NCBI GenBank assembly: GCA_027492205.1
Contig: JAOZFN010000017.1
Span: 105,116-169,115 of the forward strand
Source of the DNA: Thermoproteota archaeon
GTDB taxonomy: Archaea; Korarchaeota; Korarchaeia; Korarchaeales; Korarchaeaceae
Reading direction: 5' to 3'
DNA: 64,000 nt
In this document: piece after piece, positions 52,113-60,521 of the stretch
Numbering within the stretch: the first letter of the stretch is position 1
How the letters are laid out: the number at the start of each line of letters is the position of its first letter
Position numbers and translations under genes: made by a program
The notes under the pieces: generated by a model
What the model was told of the DNA's origin: nothing
The model's database searches: none
What the model saw: the letters and a program-made list of their open reading frames with translations, nothing else

Positions 52113-52747
52113 ACCTCCCTCAGCCTCCTCGCGTCCAGCTGTCCCGGCGCGGTCTCGCCGAACCCGGGGGCGGAGGCGTAAGTGAAGGGGGCCCCCGCCA
52201 TTGGAGCCAGAACTCTGGAGGGGAGGCCGAGCCGGCCCATGCAGAAGGAGACCACCCCCCTGGACTCGGCCACGAGCCGCAGGGTGGTCAGGTTGTCCCT
52301 CCAGACCCCCGCCGTGGTGACCAGCTTGACCGCGTGGGGCTCGAGCCTGAGGGCCCTCTCCCTCAGTGACCTGAGCTCCTCTATCTCGGGGGTCCGGGAG
52401 AGGTCGTGGTGTGAGGCTATCAGCCCGACCCCCAGCCGCCTGAGCGTCCTGATGACCTCCGTCCCGCCGGCGTCGATCTCTAGGTCCACGCACAGGGGCC
52501 TGAGTTCGGCCGAGAGCTTGGTCAGGAGCCTCAGCCTCCTGTCCTCGGGGCCGGCGAAGGCTCCCCCGTCCGACCTCCTCCTGACGGTCACCACCAGGGA
52601 GTCCCTCAGTTCAGACAGCCTGTCCAGACCCTCAAACTCCTCCAGGAGGTCTGCCCTGAGTTCGAAGAGCTCCGCGTATGGTTTGGAGGCCTCCACGGCG
52701 GAGAGAAACTCTCTTACGGTCTTGGCTCCGATCGAGACGCATATCAA
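52085..52747 (-). CDS. aroD: Type I 3-dehydroquinate dehydratase
   Basis: A 220-residue Schiff-base-forming dehydratase: ELFELRADLLE at the N-terminus, LIASHHDLSRTP (catalytic His), AVKLVTTA (catalytic Lys of the imine), and FCMGRLGLPSRVLAPMAGAPFTYASA, all typical of the type I TIM-barrel enzyme. Compact archaeal length. Confidence 0.95.
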   Translation of the reverse strand: MICVSIGAKTVREFLSAVEASKPYAELFELRADLLEEFEGLDRLSELRDSLVVTVRRRSDGGAFAGPEDRRLRLLTKLSAELRPLCVDLEIDAGGTEVIRTLRRLGVGLIASHHDLSRTPEIEELRSLRERALRLEPHAVKLVTTAGVWRDNLTTLRLVAESRGVVSFCMGRLGLPSRVLAPMAGAPFTYASAPGFGETAPGQLDARRLREVWALLGFGG

Positions 52748-53793
52748 TTGGCCATCCCCTCCAGGACCTCTAGCAGAACCTCCTCCGGAACTCTTCGCAC
52801 GGTCGCGCTCCCCAGGTCCTCCGGCAGGACCATCGCGAGCCTCCCCAGCCAGGACTTCTTGTCCAGGAGGGCCGCCCTCACCACCTCACCCGGGGGGAGG
52901 GGGAGCCCCGTCGGGAGCCCCAGCCTGGCCAGCAGCCTCTCGACCCTCTCGGCGTGCTCGAATCCCAGCAGCCTCTCGGCCACCCTGCAGGCCGCCACCA
53001 GGCCTATCGCTACGGCGTGGCCGTGCCTGATGGAGTAGCCGGAGACGGCCTCGATCGCGTGGCCCACCGTGTGACCCAGGTTGAGCCTCATCCTCGGGCC
53101 TATGTCCCTCCAGTCCCGCCTGACGACCGAGACCTTGGCGGCCACGGCCCGCTGGATGACTAGATCCAGCTCCTCCCTGCTGGGGTCGAGCAGCCCGGCC
53201 CCGACCGACTCGACCAGCGAGAAGAGGGGGGGATCGCAGGCCACCCCGCACTTCACCACCTCCGCCAGCCCGCTGGCCATCTCCTCCATGGGGAGAGTGG
53301 AGAGCGTGTCTGGGTCAATCAGGACGAGGTCTGGCCTGTAGAACGTACCCACCAGGTTCTTGCCCGTCAGGTTCACTCCGTTCTTGCCCCCGATGGAGGC
53401 GTCGACCTGGGCCAGGAGGGTGGTCGGGACCAGCGCCAGGAGCGTGCCCCTCATGTAGGTGGAGGCGACGAACCCCGCCAGGTCGCACACCGCCCCGCCT
53501 CCGACCCCTACCGTGGCCGACTTCCTCCCGAGGCCCATGTCCGCCATGGCCTCCCACGCGGCCTTGGCCCATTCGAGGCTCTTGCAGGACTCGCCCCCCA
53601 TTCTCATGACCACGTGCTCCACCCCCGCGCCGTCGAGCGCCCTCTCCACGTGAGGCAGCCACGAGTCCTCTATGCCCCTGTCCGCCAAGACGAGGGCCCC
53701 CTGAGGGGAGAGCCTCTCAATCTCCCTCGCCAGGTCCGCCAGGGAGCCCCTTCTCAGCACTATCCTGCCCGAAATCGGATCTTCGATCTCCAA
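52744..53793 (-). CDS. aroB: 3-dehydroquinate synthase
   Basis: A 349-residue NAD- and metal-dependent enzyme of the canonical AroB type: [23 protein letters not shown] (NAD binding), [21 protein letters not shown], and [27 protein letters not shown] carrying the zinc histidines. It makes 3-dehydroquinate from DAHP, so this archaeon uses the classical DAHP route rather than the alternative AroA'/AroB' route of methanogens. Confidence 0.96.
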   Translation of the reverse strand: MEIEDPISGRIVLRRGSLADLAREIERLSPQGALVLADRGIEDSWLPHVERALDGAGVEHVVMRMGGESCKSLEWAKAAWEAMADMGLGRKSATVGVGGGAVCDLAGFVASTYMRGTLLALVPTTLLAQVDASIGGKNGVNLTGKNLVGTFYRPDLVLIDPDTLSTLPMEEMASGLAEVVKCGVACDPPLFSLVESVGAGLLDPSREELDLVIQRAVAAKVSVVRRDWRDIGPRMRLNLGHTVGHAIEAVSGYSIRHGHAVAIGLVAACRVAERLLGFEHAERVERLLARLGLPTGLPLPPGEVVRAALLDKKSWLGRLAMVLPEDLGSATVRRVPEEVLLEVLEGMAN

Positions 53794-54566
53794 TCGGAGA
53801 GCACCTCCATCAGACTCCTGAACCCGTCGATTGTCAGGCTCTGAGGTCCGTCCGAGAGGGCCTCCTCAGGCCTTGGGTGCACCTCCACCATTATCCCGTC
53901 GGCCCCGACGGCGAGGGAGGCCAGGGCCAGCGGGGGAACCAGGCTCCTCCTGCCGGCCGCGTGAGACGGGTCCACCACCACCGGCAGGTGAGTCAGCTCC
54001 CTCAGGGCCGGGACGGCCGAGATGTCAAGGGTGAACCTGCTGTGGTCCGCGAAGGTCCTGATGCCCCTCTCGCAGAGTATGACGCTCTCGTTCCCCCCCG
54101 CCAGGATGTACTCTGCGGCCATCAGCCACTCCCTCAGGGTGGCCCAGGGCCCCCTCTTCAACAGGACGGGCCTGTCTACCTTACCGAGCTCCCTCAGGAG
54201 GGGGAAGTTCTGCATGTTCCTGGCCCCAACCTGGAGCACGTCGGCGTACTCTGAGACCAGCCCCACGTGCCGCGGGTCCATCACCTCGGTCACCACGGGG
54301 AGGTCGTACTCGTCCCCCACCCGCCTGAGGAGCCTGAGGCCCTCTATTCCGAGCCCCTGAAACGAGTAGGGAGACGTCCTGGGCTTGAACGCGCCTCCCC
54401 TGAGCATGTCCGCCCCAGACTCCTTGACGGCCGCCGCCACCTCCTCGAGCTGACCCAAGCTCTCGACGGAGCACGGCCCGGCTATCACCACGAAGCCCTC
54501 CCCGACCCTCACCCCGCGGACCTCGACGACCGTCCTGTCCCTGCGCTCCCTGCTAGTCAGGAGCAT
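53760..54566 (-). CDS. aroF: DAHP synthase, AroA-I-beta/KDO8PS-like type
   Basis: A 268-residue DAHP synthase of the short subtype (no regulatory domain): [50 protein letters not shown] and [16 protein letters not shown], with conserved Cys, Lys, Arg and metal-binding His/Glu/Asp. It condenses erythrose-4-phosphate with PEP. Co-transcribed with the split transketolase upstream, which can supply the erythrose-4-phosphate. Confidence 0.95.
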   Translation of the reverse strand: MLLTSRERRDRTVVEVRGVRVGEGFVVIAGPCSVESLGQLEEVAAAVKESGADMLRGGAFKPRTSPYSFQGLGIEGLRLLRRVGDEYDLPVVTEVMDPRHVGLVSEYADVLQVGARNMQNFPLLRELGKVDRPVLLKRGPWATLREWLMAAEYILAGGNESVILCERGIRTFADHSRFTLDISAVPALRELTHLPVVVDPSHAAGRRSLVPPLALASLAVGADGIMVEVHPRPEEALSDGPQSLTIDGFRSLMEVLSDWRSKIRFRAG

Positions 54567-55506
54567 GAGCCACCGCCTCCGCGGCCCTGACGACTGATTC
54601 CGGGGTCAGGCCGTAGATCTCGAGGAGCCTCCGGTAGTCCCTGGACGTCCTCCCAAAGGCGTCGCGGACGCCGATCCTGATCACCCTGGTGGGCATCCTC
54701 TCGGCCAGGACCTCCGCGATAGCACCCCCAAGCCCCCCGATCACGCTGTGCTCCTCCACGGTTACGATCCCCGACGTCTCGGAGGCTGCCTTCAGCACGG
54801 CCCCCTCGTCCATCGGCTTCAGCGTGTGCACGTCGAGCACCCTCGCCTCGACGCCCCTGCGCGAGAGCTCCTCGGCGGCCGCCAGGGCCAGCCATACCGC
54901 GACCCCGCACGCCGCGATAGTGACGTCGGACCCGTCCCTGAGGACCTCCGCCCTCCCCAGCCTCAGACCCGCCCCTCGACCGTACACCCGGGGGGCGTTG
55001 TCCCTGCCTATCCTCATGTAGACCGGACCCCTGAGCTCTATGGCCTGAAACAGGAGCTCTCTGGTGGACGTCACGTCCGCCGGGGCGACCACCGTGAAGT
55101 TCGGGAGGACCCTCATCAGCGCCAGGTCCTCCAGGCACTGGTGAGAGGAGCCGTCCAGGTGATCCGAGAAGCCCGAGTGCGTCCCAACCAGCTTCACGTT
55201 TAGGCGATCCCTCGCTACCGTGTTCCTGACCTGCTCCCAGGCCCTCAGGAGGAACATCGCGAAGGAGGCGAAGACGGGGATCTTCCCGGCGGCCGCCAGC
55301 CCTGCCGCCGTGGAGACGGCGTCCTGCTCGCTGATCCCGACCTGTATGAACCTCTCGGGAAACCTCCTGGCGAAATCTACGGTCCTCGTGGAGTTGGACA
55401 CGTCCGCGTCCACGACCACCAGGTCGCTGAAGGCCTCACCGGCATCGGCCAGCGCGGCGCCGAACCCTTCCCTGAAGCTCTCAAGAGGCCCCAGCACCGG
55501 ATTCAC
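54553..55506 (-). CDS. Transketolase, C-terminal (pyrimidine-binding plus C) subunit
   Basis: A 317-residue subunit: [51 protein letters not shown] (the conserved Glu for ThDP activation lies in GISEQD), then the C-terminal domain with [32 protein letters not shown]. Pairs with the N-terminal subunit encoded upstream to make one functional transketolase. GTG or ATG start close to 55506, overlapping tktN by 26 bases. Confidence 0.93.
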   Translation of the reverse strand: MNPVLGPLESFREGFGAALADAGEAFSDLVVVDADVSNSTRTVDFARRFPERFIQVGISEQDAVSTAAGLAAAGKIPVFASFAMFLLRAWEQVRNTVARDRLNVKLVGTHSGFSDHLDGSSHQCLEDLALMRVLPNFTVVAPADVTSTRELLFQAIELRGPVYMRIGRDNAPRVYGRGAGLRLGRAEVLRDGSDVTIAACGVAVWLALAAAEELSRRGVEARVLDVHTLKPMDEGAVLKAASETSGIVTVEEHSVIGGLGGAIAEVLAERMPTRVIRIGVRDAFGRTSRDYRRLLEIYGLTPESVVRAAEAVAHAPD

Positions 55507-56431
55507 CCCCGGTGTGGACTATGACCACGGCGGGCCTTCCGGAGGACTCGGCCCTCCTCACCGCCTCCTCCAGGGCCGACCTCACGGGGCCGCTCGTCTC
55601 GACCACCTCCCAGCCGAAGGCCGCCCACCTGGCCCTGAGGGGCTCTTTGGGCTTCACCTCCTCCGTGCTTCCGCTGAGCTGGGTTCCGTTCCTGTCCACC
55701 ACGGCTACCACGCTGCTCAGCCCGTGCGCCGAGGCCGTCGCCGCGGCCTCCCAGACTTGCCCCTCGTCCAGCTCGCCGTCTCCCAGGACGACGAAGACCC
55801 TCCTATCCAGACCGTCGATCCTGGCCGCAATGGCCACGCCGTTGGCTATGGAGAGGCCCTGACCGAGGGAGCCGGTCGAGACCAGCACCTCTGGGAGGCC
55901 GGCCTCTGGGTGGGCCTGCAGCCTGGAGTCGGGCTCTCCCGCGCCCCTGAGGTCCTCCTCGGACACGCAGCCTCGCTCCAGGAGTATGGAGTATAGGGCC
56001 GGGGCGGCGTGTCCCTTGCTAAGCACCACGACGTCTGAGTCTCTCTTGATGGAGAACACAGCCTTGAGGATCTGAAGGCACGTGAGAGATGAGTGGAGAT
56101 GGCCTGGTCCGAGTCTAGAGGCCAGAGAATAGACGTGCCCGGTGAGCGGATCCCCCTCGTGAGAGAGTATCTCCACGACCTTCCTGCCGGCGCTAGTCAG
56201 CCTGACGGGTCTCTGACCCCTGTCGTAGTCCAAGAGACCAAGTTCCCGCAGGATCTTGGCATTCAGCTTCAGGGTAGACAGCGGCACCCCGTGGTCAGCC
56301 GATATGTCCCTCAGGAGAGAGGTGAGAGACCTGTTGAGGGACTTCGAGGCCCGAAGGAGGATCAGCACCTGATTTCCATTCAGGGCCCTGAGCAGGACCC
56401 TCCTCAGGACGCCGGCCTCGCGCCAGTCCAC
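55481..56431 (-). CDS. Winged-helix domain fused to transketolase N-terminal (ThDP) subunit
   Basis: A 316-residue protein of two parts. Residues about 15-90 form a winged helix: NQVLILLRASKSL, DHGVPLSTLKLNAKILRELGLL (recognition helix region) and a wing RPVRLTSAGRKVVEIL. From about residue 103 the transketolase N-subunit starts abruptly with RLGPGHLHSSLTCLQILKAVF, then SKGHAAPALYSILL, STGSLGQGLSIANGVAIAAR, and the ThDP motif GDGELDEGQVWEAA...DRNGTQ. Starts at GTG 56431 with a TATA box at 56484-56490. First gene of the aromatic operon; the DNA-binding domain suggests direct regulation of its own operon. Confidence 0.85.
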   Translation of the reverse strand: MDWREAGVLRRVLLRALNGNQVLILLRASKSLNRSLTSLLRDISADHGVPLSTLKLNAKILRELGLLDYDRGQRPVRLTSAGRKVVEILSHEGDPLTGHVYSLASRLGPGHLHSSLTCLQILKAVFSIKRDSDVVVLSKGHAAPALYSILLERGCVSEEDLRGAGEPDSRLQAHPEAGLPEVLVSTGSLGQGLSIANGVAIAARIDGLDRRVFVVLGDGELDEGQVWEAAATASAHGLSSVVAVVDRNGTQLSGSTEEVKPKEPLRARWAAFGWEVVETSGPVRSALEEAVRRAESSGRPAVVIVHTGGESGAGAS

Positions 56432-56450
56432 CGATATTGGCGGGGCATCT

Positions 56451-56463
56451 CCCTCACTGAGGG
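56451..56463. promoter_or_regulatory. 13-bp palindrome CCCTCACTGAGGG in the aromatic operon leader
   Basis: Identical to 12447-12459. It lies about 20-32 bases before the GTG start of the winged-helix transketolase gene, between the TATA box and the start codon, where an operator would block transcription or initiation. Confidence 0.35.
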
Positions 56464-56483
56464 GCCAGGCAGGAGGGCCTTTG

Positions 56484-56490
56484 TTTAAAA
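56484..56490 (-). promoter_or_regulatory. TATA box of the aromatic operon
   Basis: Minus-strand GTTTTAAAC lies about 53-60 bases before GTG 56431. It is the only A/T-rich element upstream, so the transcript probably begins near 56460 with a short leader. Confidence 0.55.
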
Positions 56491-56572
56491 CCCTTCTGGA
56501 CAGCCCGACCTGGCCACTAACCGCGTCTCGGGGTGGTAGGCTCGGATAAAAAGGGAGGAGGGGTGGGGAGAC

Positions 56573-58423
56573 TTAGGACGGGAGGAGTCCCTCGGACTCG
56601 AGCCTGTCAGCGAACTCCTTCAGGCCGAGGCGCTCGAGGGTCTCCCTGGTGGGCCTGCCCTTGACCCAGCCCCTGAGCTTGTAGTACTCTGGCAGCATCT
56701 CGTCTATCTTGGCCACGTGGCCCGCGCTCGGCCCGGCCGGCATCGGGGTCTTGGTGAACCTCTCCGGCAGCCTGTCGTACTCCTCGCCGTCGCCGAAGCT
56801 GAGCACGTTGAACACCCTCTCGGCGTTGTAGATCCTCTCCCCTATGGTGGCGAACTCCTCGGCGGTGACGTCCCAGCCGGTCACGACGGAGAGCTGCTTC
56901 GCCAGGTCGTCGGCCCAGTAGGCGAAGGTGGTGAACTTGCAGACAACCATGCTGTCCAGCGCGGCGAAGACGTCCTGGAACTCCTTGACCCACTTGGGCT
57001 TGCCCTCGGTTGTGTACGGGTCGAGCTTCTCGGGCACCCCCAGGATCTCGGGCGAGATCAGGTAGGCCCTCAGGTGGCAGCCTCCCCTGTTGCTGGTGGC
57101 GTAGGCGAGCGCGTGTCCCTGCACTCCCCTCGGGTCGTAGGCTGGCAGGCACTGTCCCCTGACCTGGGGGGCTATCTCCGGGTGTCCGTACTTCTTGGCC
57201 AGCCTGTAGCCTCCCTCGGCCAGGTCGTCCCCTATTCCGGAGCGGTAGGCGGTGCGCCAGACGGCCTCGACCAGCGCCCCGGCGTTGCCGAACTTGAGCT
57301 CAACCCCCTCGAGCTTCTCCTTCGGCAGGTAGCCCTTCTCGTACAGCTCCATGGCCACGGCTATGGCGTTGCCCATGCTGATGGTGTCCAGACCGAGCTC
57401 GTTGCAGAGGAAGTTTGCCTTGTCGACGGCGCCCAGGTCCCCCACGCCGACGTTGGCGCCCAGGGCCCAGACCGTCTCGTACTCCGGGCCGTCCCCCTCA
57501 CCCTGGAACGGGGGCCAGCCGATCTTGGTGTACCTACCGCATGCGATGACGCAGCCCCAGCACGGCTGCTTCTTCACCAGGATCTTCTCGGCGATGGTCT
57601 CTCCGCTTATCTCCTTGGCCCTCTCGAACTGGCCGTACTGGAAGTTGTTGGTCGGGAATATGCCCGCCTCGTTGATTATGTTCACCAGGACCGCGGTTCC
57701 ATAGGCTGGCAGGGCCTCGTTGGTGACGCCGCTGGCCTTCTTCTTCTCGAGCGCCTCCCTTATGACCTCCTTGAGCTTGTCCGGGTCCGCGGGCTGGGGC
57801 TTGAGGCCCGGCTTCGCCACGATGGCCTTGAACTTCTTGCTGCCCCAGACGGCCCCGTGCCCTCCCCTTCCGGCGGCCCTGCCCTCCTCGTTGATGATGC
57901 ACGCTATCTTCGCCAGGTTCTCCCCGGCAGGCCCTATGGTGGCGACCGAGATGTCCTTGCCGTGCCTCTCCATCAGGATCCTGGTGGTGGCGTGGGTGTC
58001 CCGGCCCCACAGGTCCCTCGCGTCCCTCAGCTCGGCCTTCCCATTCTCTAGGTACAGGTAGACGGGCTCCTCGGAGGCGCCCTCCAGCACCACGAAGTCG
58101 AACCCTGCGAACTTGAGGTAGGGGCCGAACTTCCCGCCGGACTGGGAGTCGTGGACCGTGTTGGTCTCCGGGGACTTGGTGACGCTGCACCACCTCCCGG
58201 CCTCGAGGCCCGCCTCGATGCCCGTCACGGGTCCAGTCATGACGAAGGCCTTGTTCTCGGGGCTGAGGGGATCTACCTTGGGGTCGACCTCCTTCAGCAT
58301 GAGGTAGACCCCCAGGCCCCTCCCGCCTATCCACTGCCTCAGGACGCTCTCTGGCAGGTAGTCGAAGAGGTTCTCAACCCGGACCTTCCCCTCCGTGAGG
58401 TTGACCCTCACGAACCTGCCCAT
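56573..58423 (-). CDS. aor: Tungsten-containing aldehyde:ferredoxin oxidoreductase family enzyme
   Basis: A 616-residue AOR-family protein. N-terminal tungstopterin-binding domain (MGRFVRVNLTEGKVRVE, WIGGRGLGVYLML); the [4Fe-4S] cysteines are CWGCVIAC (about 282-289) with a distal Cys in MVVCKFTT (about 488); the central GPAGENLAKIACIINEEGRAAGRGG motif is strongly conserved. It oxidises aldehydes to acids with ferredoxin as acceptor. ATG 58423 starts at the conserved sequence. Divergent from a MoaD-like gene (143-base spacer). Exact aldehyde substrate not decidable. Confidence 0.93.
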   Translation of the reverse strand: MGRFVRVNLTEGKVRVENLFDYLPESVLRQWIGGRGLGVYLMLKEVDPKVDPLSPENKAFVMTGPVTGIEAGLEAGRWCSVTKSPETNTVHDSQSGGKFGPYLKFAGFDFVVLEGASEEPVYLYLENGKAELRDARDLWGRDTHATTRILMERHGKDISVATIGPAGENLAKIACIINEEGRAAGRGGHGAVWGSKKFKAIVAKPGLKPQPADPDKLKEVIREALEKKKASGVTNEALPAYGTAVLVNIINEAGIFPTNNFQYGQFERAKEISGETIAEKILVKKQPCWGCVIACGRYTKIGWPPFQGEGDGPEYETVWALGANVGVGDLGAVDKANFLCNELGLDTISMGNAIAVAMELYEKGYLPKEKLEGVELKFGNAGALVEAVWRTAYRSGIGDDLAEGGYRLAKKYGHPEIAPQVRGQCLPAYDPRGVQGHALAYATSNRGGCHLRAYLISPEILGVPEKLDPYTTEGKPKWVKEFQDVFAALDSMVVCKFTTFAYWADDLAKQLSVVTGWDVTAEEFATIGERIYNAERVFNVLSFGDGEEYDRLPERFTKTPMPAGPSAGHVAKIDEMLPEYYKLRGWVKGRPTRETLERLGLKEFADRLESEGLLPS

Positions 58424-58566
58424 ATAGCCACCGGGCGGCAAAACAGCACCTCCCGCCGATTGGGCTGGGGAGTCCGTCCACGCAAAATTCAAAAAAGATT
58501 ATCTCTAAAAGAATTTAACAGAAAACGTTGGAGGCGTTATTCCCAGATGGATAACGGGGTGGTGGG
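58424..58566. promoter_or_regulatory. Divergent promoter region between AOR and MoaD-like genes
   Basis: A 143-base spacer with an unusually A/T-rich core (AAAATTCAAAAAAGATTATCTCTAAAAGAATTTAACAGAAAA, 58485-58525), likely to hold promoters for both genes. The opposite orientation and shared spacer suggest common regulation of the tungstoenzyme and the sulfur carrier. Confidence 0.5.
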
Positions 58567-58836
58567 ATGCCCCTCGTGAAGGTCAAACTGTACCTGTCCT
58601 TCAGGGAGATGGCGGGGAGCGATGAGGTGGCCCTTAACCTCCCGGACGGAGCCACGGTGGCCGACATGTTGGAGGAGATCTCTAGGATGCACCCCGAGCT
58701 GGGAAGGAGGATTGAGAACGAGGACTACATCCTCATGAAGGGCGGCAGGTGGCCGAAGCCCCACGAGAAGCTGAGCGAGGGGGACGAGTTCGCCCTTTTC
58801 CCGCCCGTCGGGGGAGGGTCACCAGAAGTCCTCTAG
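58567..58836 (+). CDS. MoaD/ThiS-like ubiquitin-fold sulfur carrier
   Basis: An 89-residue beta-grasp protein: VKVKLYLSFREMAGSDEVALNLPDGATVADMLEEI, then LMKGGRWPKPHEKLSEGDEFALFPPVGGG. The double-glycine tail of MoaD/SAMP proteins is present but is followed by SPEVL, so the mature C-terminal GG would need cleavage before thiocarboxylation. Divergent from the AOR gene, so it may supply sulfur for the tungstopterin cofactor. Overlaps the convergent FEN1 gene by 18 bases. Confidence 0.85.
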   Translation: MPLVKVKLYLSFREMAGSDEVALNLPDGATVADMLEEISRMHPELGRRIENEDYILMKGGRWPKPHEKLSEGDEFALFPPVGGGSPEVL

Positions 58837-59859
58837 GGAGCTCCCGCCCTCAGGGGTGGTCGCCGCCCTGAGCCTGTCTATGGCGGACCTCACCCTCTTT
58901 CTGGAGAAGTCCCTCTCATCGCAGAGGAACTGCAGGAGCCCCTTCTCGTCCGGCGGCCTCCACTCGAGGCGATAGTCGTCCGTCACGGGCGGATTTAGGA
59001 AGAACCTCCTGATGGCCTCCAAGTCCAGGTCGGGGTCCGCCCTCAGCCCGGTCTCCTCGATGACCCTCTCGAGGGAGCCGTGCTCCCTGATGAGCTTCAG
59101 GGCCCTGACCGGGCCGATTCCCCTGACCCCCTCGTTGTAGTCCGTCCCCATCAGGATGGCCATGTCGACGAGCTGCTCTCGCGTGATACCCAGCGAGCTC
59201 AGGAGCTCCTCCAGCACTATCAGCTCCGGCTCGAGTCTGTAGTAGCCCGGCCTCTTCCTGTAGTACCTCTTCCCCGTTATCGTGACGTTCCTGACGAGCC
59301 TCGGAGAGCCGAAGAGCAGGGAGTCGTAGTCCTGGCTGGCGGCGGCCCAGACGTCCCCTTTAGCCGCCATGTGCGCCGCCTGGGCCTCCCCCTCGCTGGG
59401 CGCCTGGACCCAGGGGACCCCCATGAGGTCGAGCAACCTCTTCGCGTCATCGGCCATCGAGGGCGTGAGCCTGCTGGTCTGGACGGCCTTGGCCCACGCG
59501 GTCCTGAAGTCCCCCCTCGCGAGGGCCTCCACCCACTCCCTCTCGGCCTTCTCTCTGATGGCCCGCCTCTCCTCCAGCGTCCTTCGCTTGAAGTCCGGCG
59601 GAGGTCCGTCAAACACGTAGACGGGCCTTATCCCGAGCTCGATAAGCCTCAAGGTCCGGAAGAGGAGTCCGTTAAGGTGCGACGTCACCCTCCCATGGCT
59701 GTCGGTCAGGGGAACGCCGGGGCCCCTCCTTATGAGGGCGAGGAACTGGTAGATCGCGTTGAACGCGTCTATCGCCAGTGCCTTACCCGAGAGTGAGCTG
59801 AACGATATCTTCTTGGGCTTCACAAGCTTCGCCAGCGGCAGCCCCAAAGCCCTCCCCAT
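58819..59859 (-). CDS. fen: Flap endonuclease 1 (FEN1)
   Basis: A 346-residue structure-specific nuclease. N-terminal XPG domain (LAIDAFNAIYQFLA, GRVTSHLNGLLFRTLRLIELGIRPVYVFDG) and internal XPG domain (VQAPSEGEAQAAHMAAKGDVWAAASQDYDSLLFG) contain the conserved metal-binding acidic residues; a helix-hairpin-helix follows (LMGTDYNEGVRGIGPVRALKLI). The C-terminus SSLEDFW is a PCNA-binding tail (QxxLxxFF-like). It removes 5' flaps in Okazaki-fragment maturation and repair. Confidence 0.95.
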   Translation of the reverse strand: MGRALGLPLAKLVKPKKISFSSLSGKALAIDAFNAIYQFLALIRRGPGVPLTDSHGRVTSHLNGLLFRTLRLIELGIRPVYVFDGPPPDFKRRTLEERRAIREKAEREWVEALARGDFRTAWAKAVQTSRLTPSMADDAKRLLDLMGVPWVQAPSEGEAQAAHMAAKGDVWAAASQDYDSLLFGSPRLVRNVTITGKRYYRKRPGYYRLEPELIVLEELLSSLGITREQLVDMAILMGTDYNEGVRGIGPVRALKLIREHGSLERVIEETGLRADPDLDLEAIRRFFLNPPVTDDYRLEWRPPDEKGLLQFLCDERDFSRKRVRSAIDRLRAATTPEGGSSLEDFW

Positions 59860-59947
59860 CCTCCCCGGCCGACCCGCAAAGCATTGACCGAGTCCACGCC
59901 TCGAGGGTCTGAAAAAGGTTTTGACCTCCCCTCTCTTCTCTCTGCCG

Positions 59948-60205
59948 ATGCCGCTCTACGAGGTCAGGCTCTCGCGCGTCGCGGCCGAGAAGATATCTGG
60001 GTTGGACGAGGTCCCGCGGGGGAGGGTTATGGAGTTCCTCAAGCACCTAGAGGAGACCGCCACCCCCCTAGGTCAGGGGAGGCTGTGGAGGATCCGGGGA
60101 CACTTTGGATACGTCGCGGCCGACGTCGGCGGCTTGCGAGTCCTATACCACGTCGACTGGGAACAGAGGAGGATAGGGGTCCTCGACGTGATAGAGGAGT
60201 TTTGA
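59948..60205 (+). CDS. RelE/ParE-superfamily toxin
   Basis: An 85-residue protein starting MPLYEVRLSRVAAEKISGLDE, with the RelE core: LKHLEETATPLGQGRLWRIRGHFGYVAADVGGLRVLYHVDWEQRRIGVLDV. The conserved Arg residues before the last strands (GRLWRIRG, RVLYHV) fit RelE-type mRNA interferases. ATG 59948 is chosen over the longer frame because it begins the conserved fold. No typical antitoxin gene precedes it; a small convergent frame follows (see 60217). Confidence 0.8.
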   Translation: MPLYEVRLSRVAAEKISGLDEVPRGRVMEFLKHLEETATPLGQGRLWRIRGHFGYVAADVGGLRVLYHVDWEQRRIGVLDVIEEF

Positions 60206-60216
60206 AATCCGCTGTG

Positions 60217-60411
60217 TCAATCCCCGAGCCTCCTCCTGTGGCTCTCGAGACCCTCGTATTCTCCCATCTCCATCTGGGCTAAAAGATCCTCCAGCCTGCC
60301 GATCTCGTCCTCGGGGAGATCTATGGCCGGGAGGAGTGATGCCGTCACTTGTTCGCAGTCGAGCTTAACATTGATGGCCTTTCCATGTCCCTCGCGTTCT
60401 GGGGGCATCAA
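60217..60411 (-). CDS. Small acidic ORF convergent with the RelE-like gene (possible antitoxin or fortuitous)
   Basis: Sixty-four codons: AINVKLDCEQVTASLLPAID, then LPEDEIGRLEDLLAQMEMGEYEGLESHRRR. The acidic, helix-compatible sequence could be an antitoxin-like tail. Orientation is unusual because it converges with the toxin gene rather than preceding it. No family recognised. Confidence 0.35.
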   Translation of the reverse strand: MMPPEREGHGKAINVKLDCEQVTASLLPAIDLPEDEIGRLEDLLAQMEMGEYEGLESHRRRLGD

Positions 60412-60478
60412 GGCCCTCTCCGCGAGCGCCCTAAAACGGTTTGCGCCACCTGCCGGTATCGGGCGGGCACGTTGGGCA

Positions 60479-60488
60479 AATATTTTTA
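60479..60488 (+). promoter_or_regulatory. TATA box of the malic enzyme gene
   Basis: CAAATATTTTTAC precedes the ATG at 60522 by about 35-43 bases; the strongest A/T core in this spacer. Confidence 0.6.
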
Positions 60489-60521
60489 CATTATTATTCC
60501 ATCGACGCTCGGCTGGTCCGT

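Noticed and set aside
56717..58051. 444-codon plus-strand frame opposite AOR
   Set aside because: Antisense shadow of a highly conserved enzyme.
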